Shown piece after piece: positions 62,461 to 64,000 of a DNA stretch of 64,000 nt. Position 1 is the stretch's first letter, and each line of letters opens with the position of its first letter. The translations under genes and the position numbers were made by a program. The notes below the pieces were generated by a model, which did no database searches, was not told the DNA's origin, and worked only from the letters and a program-made list of their open reading frames with translations. Location: the NCBI RefSeq assembly GCF_037975245.1, contig NC_092567.1, positions 15,144,876 to 15,208,875 of the forward strand, in the 5' to 3' direction. The stretch comes from Apostichopus japonicus. Lineage: Eukaryota > Echinodermata > Holothuroidea > Aspidochirotida > Stichopodidae.

Positions 62461-63440
62461 CTGTGTCTTGAAATATATCCTCATAATTGTGATGGGAGAT
62501 GTTGGGCAGGGAAGAAAGTTCTGCACCACATTGGGGATGAAGGGATGGTGTAGGTGCCTTCAGTTTCAATTTTTGCGAGGATATCTGCTTTGAGAATTAA
62601 AAAGTTTATTTGTTTCTGTGTTTTAATTGTTTTCAAACATCTTTATATTTGACAATTTAACTTTACTTCCAAAATTTTGAAAGGAAAAAAATGGTCATGG
62701 GAGGTGGGGGGTCTGCGAAGGGGGTTTCATTTTCTTATTTTTTTGGACAGAGGGATAAAGTAGCAGTGGTAGGAGCAGAAACTCCAGATTGAAACGTCTC
62801 CAATTCAGAAATAATATTTTTTATTATTATATTATATTATTATATATATTAATAATTATATTATAAAATTATATTATTAGTATTATTTTATTTTATTTAT
62901 TATTAATATTTTTATAATATTATTATCTCAATACATTACATGTATAGAGATATTGTAACAGTAAGTGGGACTCTCTCTTCTCTTAAAAATTTTTCAGCGT
63001 CTTCAAACAAAGTTCTTTTTCTCTGGAATTTCCAGAGCAAGAATATATCATATAGACCAACAAAAGTTACTATTTTTTATTCCAGAATTGTATCTCATTC
63101 TGTGACTTTTTCACCGATTTATGGCCAAATCGGGCCAATTTGGACTGAAAACACACTTTGTCAGACCTGTTTTGCACACGCTCCAAAACTTATGTTTTAT
63201 GAAAGAGAATAGAATAGAACTGTCTTTCAACAGTGGTATCGTCTAAGATAGGGTCCTATGTATTATATATTTTATTAACATTTTAAACTTTCATTTGTTG
63301 TTTACAGGTAGGTATTAATAAGAATTTTACTACCTGTATATGACATTTTATGGCTTTTATTTGCTTTATTTGGTGGTTAAATGATTTTTCTTTCTTAAAA
63401 CAACACTGAGCTGCCGCCCCTACTATTAGTAAAAAGGTCC
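62461..63440 (+). other. AT-rich region after exon 20
   Basis: Includes an almost pure A/T stretch of ATTAT words (62812-62932). Candidate acceptors such as TTTTTCAG at 62996 lead to frames of about 35 codons that I cannot link to the family. No gene is supported. Confidence 0.5.
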
Positions 63441-63449
63441 GTTTTTGAT

Positions 63450-63553
63450 GATTAAGCCCCGCCCCCAAGTCTGTTTTGTAGCAGATTGGCTATGACTCAT
63501 AACAGCTACACGAAAATGGCTACGCTCGCGACCAATTTCTGTAGTGTAGTTAG
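63450..63553 (+). promoter_or_regulatory. Candidate promoter and short first exon of a downstream gene
   Basis: A GC box (CCCCGCCCCC, about 63456-63465) and an inverted CCAAT box (GATTGGCT, 63484-63491) precede ATG at 63516 in good context (A at -3, G at +4). The frame reads MATLATNFCSVV and reaches AG|GTACGC at 63553, a possible donor. This could mark the start of the next gene, which would mean the PLEKHA5/7-like gene ends before it. Evidence is weak. Confidence 0.25.
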
Positions 63554-64000
63554 GTACGCGAGGTGTTAGTGTATTGCATGCTAATTGCATTCTGTACTGC
63601 TGAATTCCATTTAAGGATAGTACTGGTGTTCAGGTAGCTTTTCAGAGCAAGGGCCATGATAAGTTTGTTTGATTGCCCTTCATGTATTTTGTATAATTAC
63701 GTATACACATTCTTGTATTTCTGAAGGCTACTTACTGTAGGCCTAGTGCATTTAAAAAATATATATATATAAGCCTAGGCCTATTAGGCTTTCAGTGATA
63801 GCCACATTAGCATTGTACTGGTGTTCAGACAGCTTTTCCTAGGAAGGACCAGGGTAAGTTTGTTTGATGGGTACGTATAAAAGAGGAGCCGGCCATAGCA
63901 TCACAACTTTTATAAGACTATAAAAATTGTATAAGGTTATGTTTTATTTATAAGGATATAAGATGTATAAGGTTATATGAAGTATGTTTAGCTTTCTTTT

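Noticed and set aside
62996-63110. Possible terminal exon after TTTTTCAG
   Set aside because: The 35-codon frame (RLQTKFFFSGISRARIYH and onward) is hydrophobic and unlike the Glu/Lys-rich coiled coil; no supporting features.
1-64000. CRISPR array or bacterial operon
   Set aside because: The tandem repeats lack unique spacers between units and the window shows eukaryotic spliced genes; no prokaryotic gene or ribosome-binding organisation was seen.

Overview
The window is AT-rich, intron-rich animal DNA dominated by a single plus-strand gene. Introns of 0.2 to 20 kb are packed with tRNA-headed SINEs ending in GCGCTATATAA-type tails, a DIRS-type retrotransposon, hAT remnants, MITEs and minisatellites. 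No bacterial, organellar or viral gene arrangement is seen. The repeat style and the single WW-WW-PH gene suggest a marine invertebrate, most likely a deuterostome such as an echinoderm; that placement is an inference.

Layout: 1-9.7 kb has no gene I can support. From 9801 to at least 62115 runs a gene of the PLEKHA5/PLEKHA7 family. I could join 20 exons with GT-AG borders and matching phases into 973 codons: two WW domains (exons 1-4), a basic linker and PH domain (exons 5-7), a Pro/Arg/Ser/Gln-rich disordered region (exons 8-13), a conserved block rich in hydrophobic and charged residues (exons 14-16) and a coiled coil (exons 17-20). The C-terminus may lie beyond the window. Intron 3 (20.3 kb) carries a CpG-rich block at 23.88-24.35 kb that could be an alternative promoter plus first exon, phase-compatible with exon 4. 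Intron 4 (9.4 kb) contains a 7.77-kb DIRS-like element (34143-41910) with inverted terminal repeats and an exact internal complementary region. Its gag-like, RNase H and tyrosine recombinase parts are broken and no reverse transcriptase is visible.

The most unusual signal is in the 3' half of the gene. Two tandem arrays are built from the end of an exon plus its splice donor. A 37-bp unit after exon 8 (about 26 copies) re-creates the donor each time and puts a stop codon right after the first donor. A 125-129-bp unit after exon 19 (5 copies) produces two potential 54-nt, phase-0 microexons encoding an extra 18-residue coiled-coil segment. A third array in intron 16 (53 bp, about 22 copies) has a 159-bp three-unit higher-order pattern. 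Vertebrate PLEKHA7 is a junctional adaptor binding p120-catenin, PDZD11 and phosphoinositides, and the protein here is expected to act as a cortical or junctional scaffold. Alternative splicing at these arrays would change its length and coiled coil.
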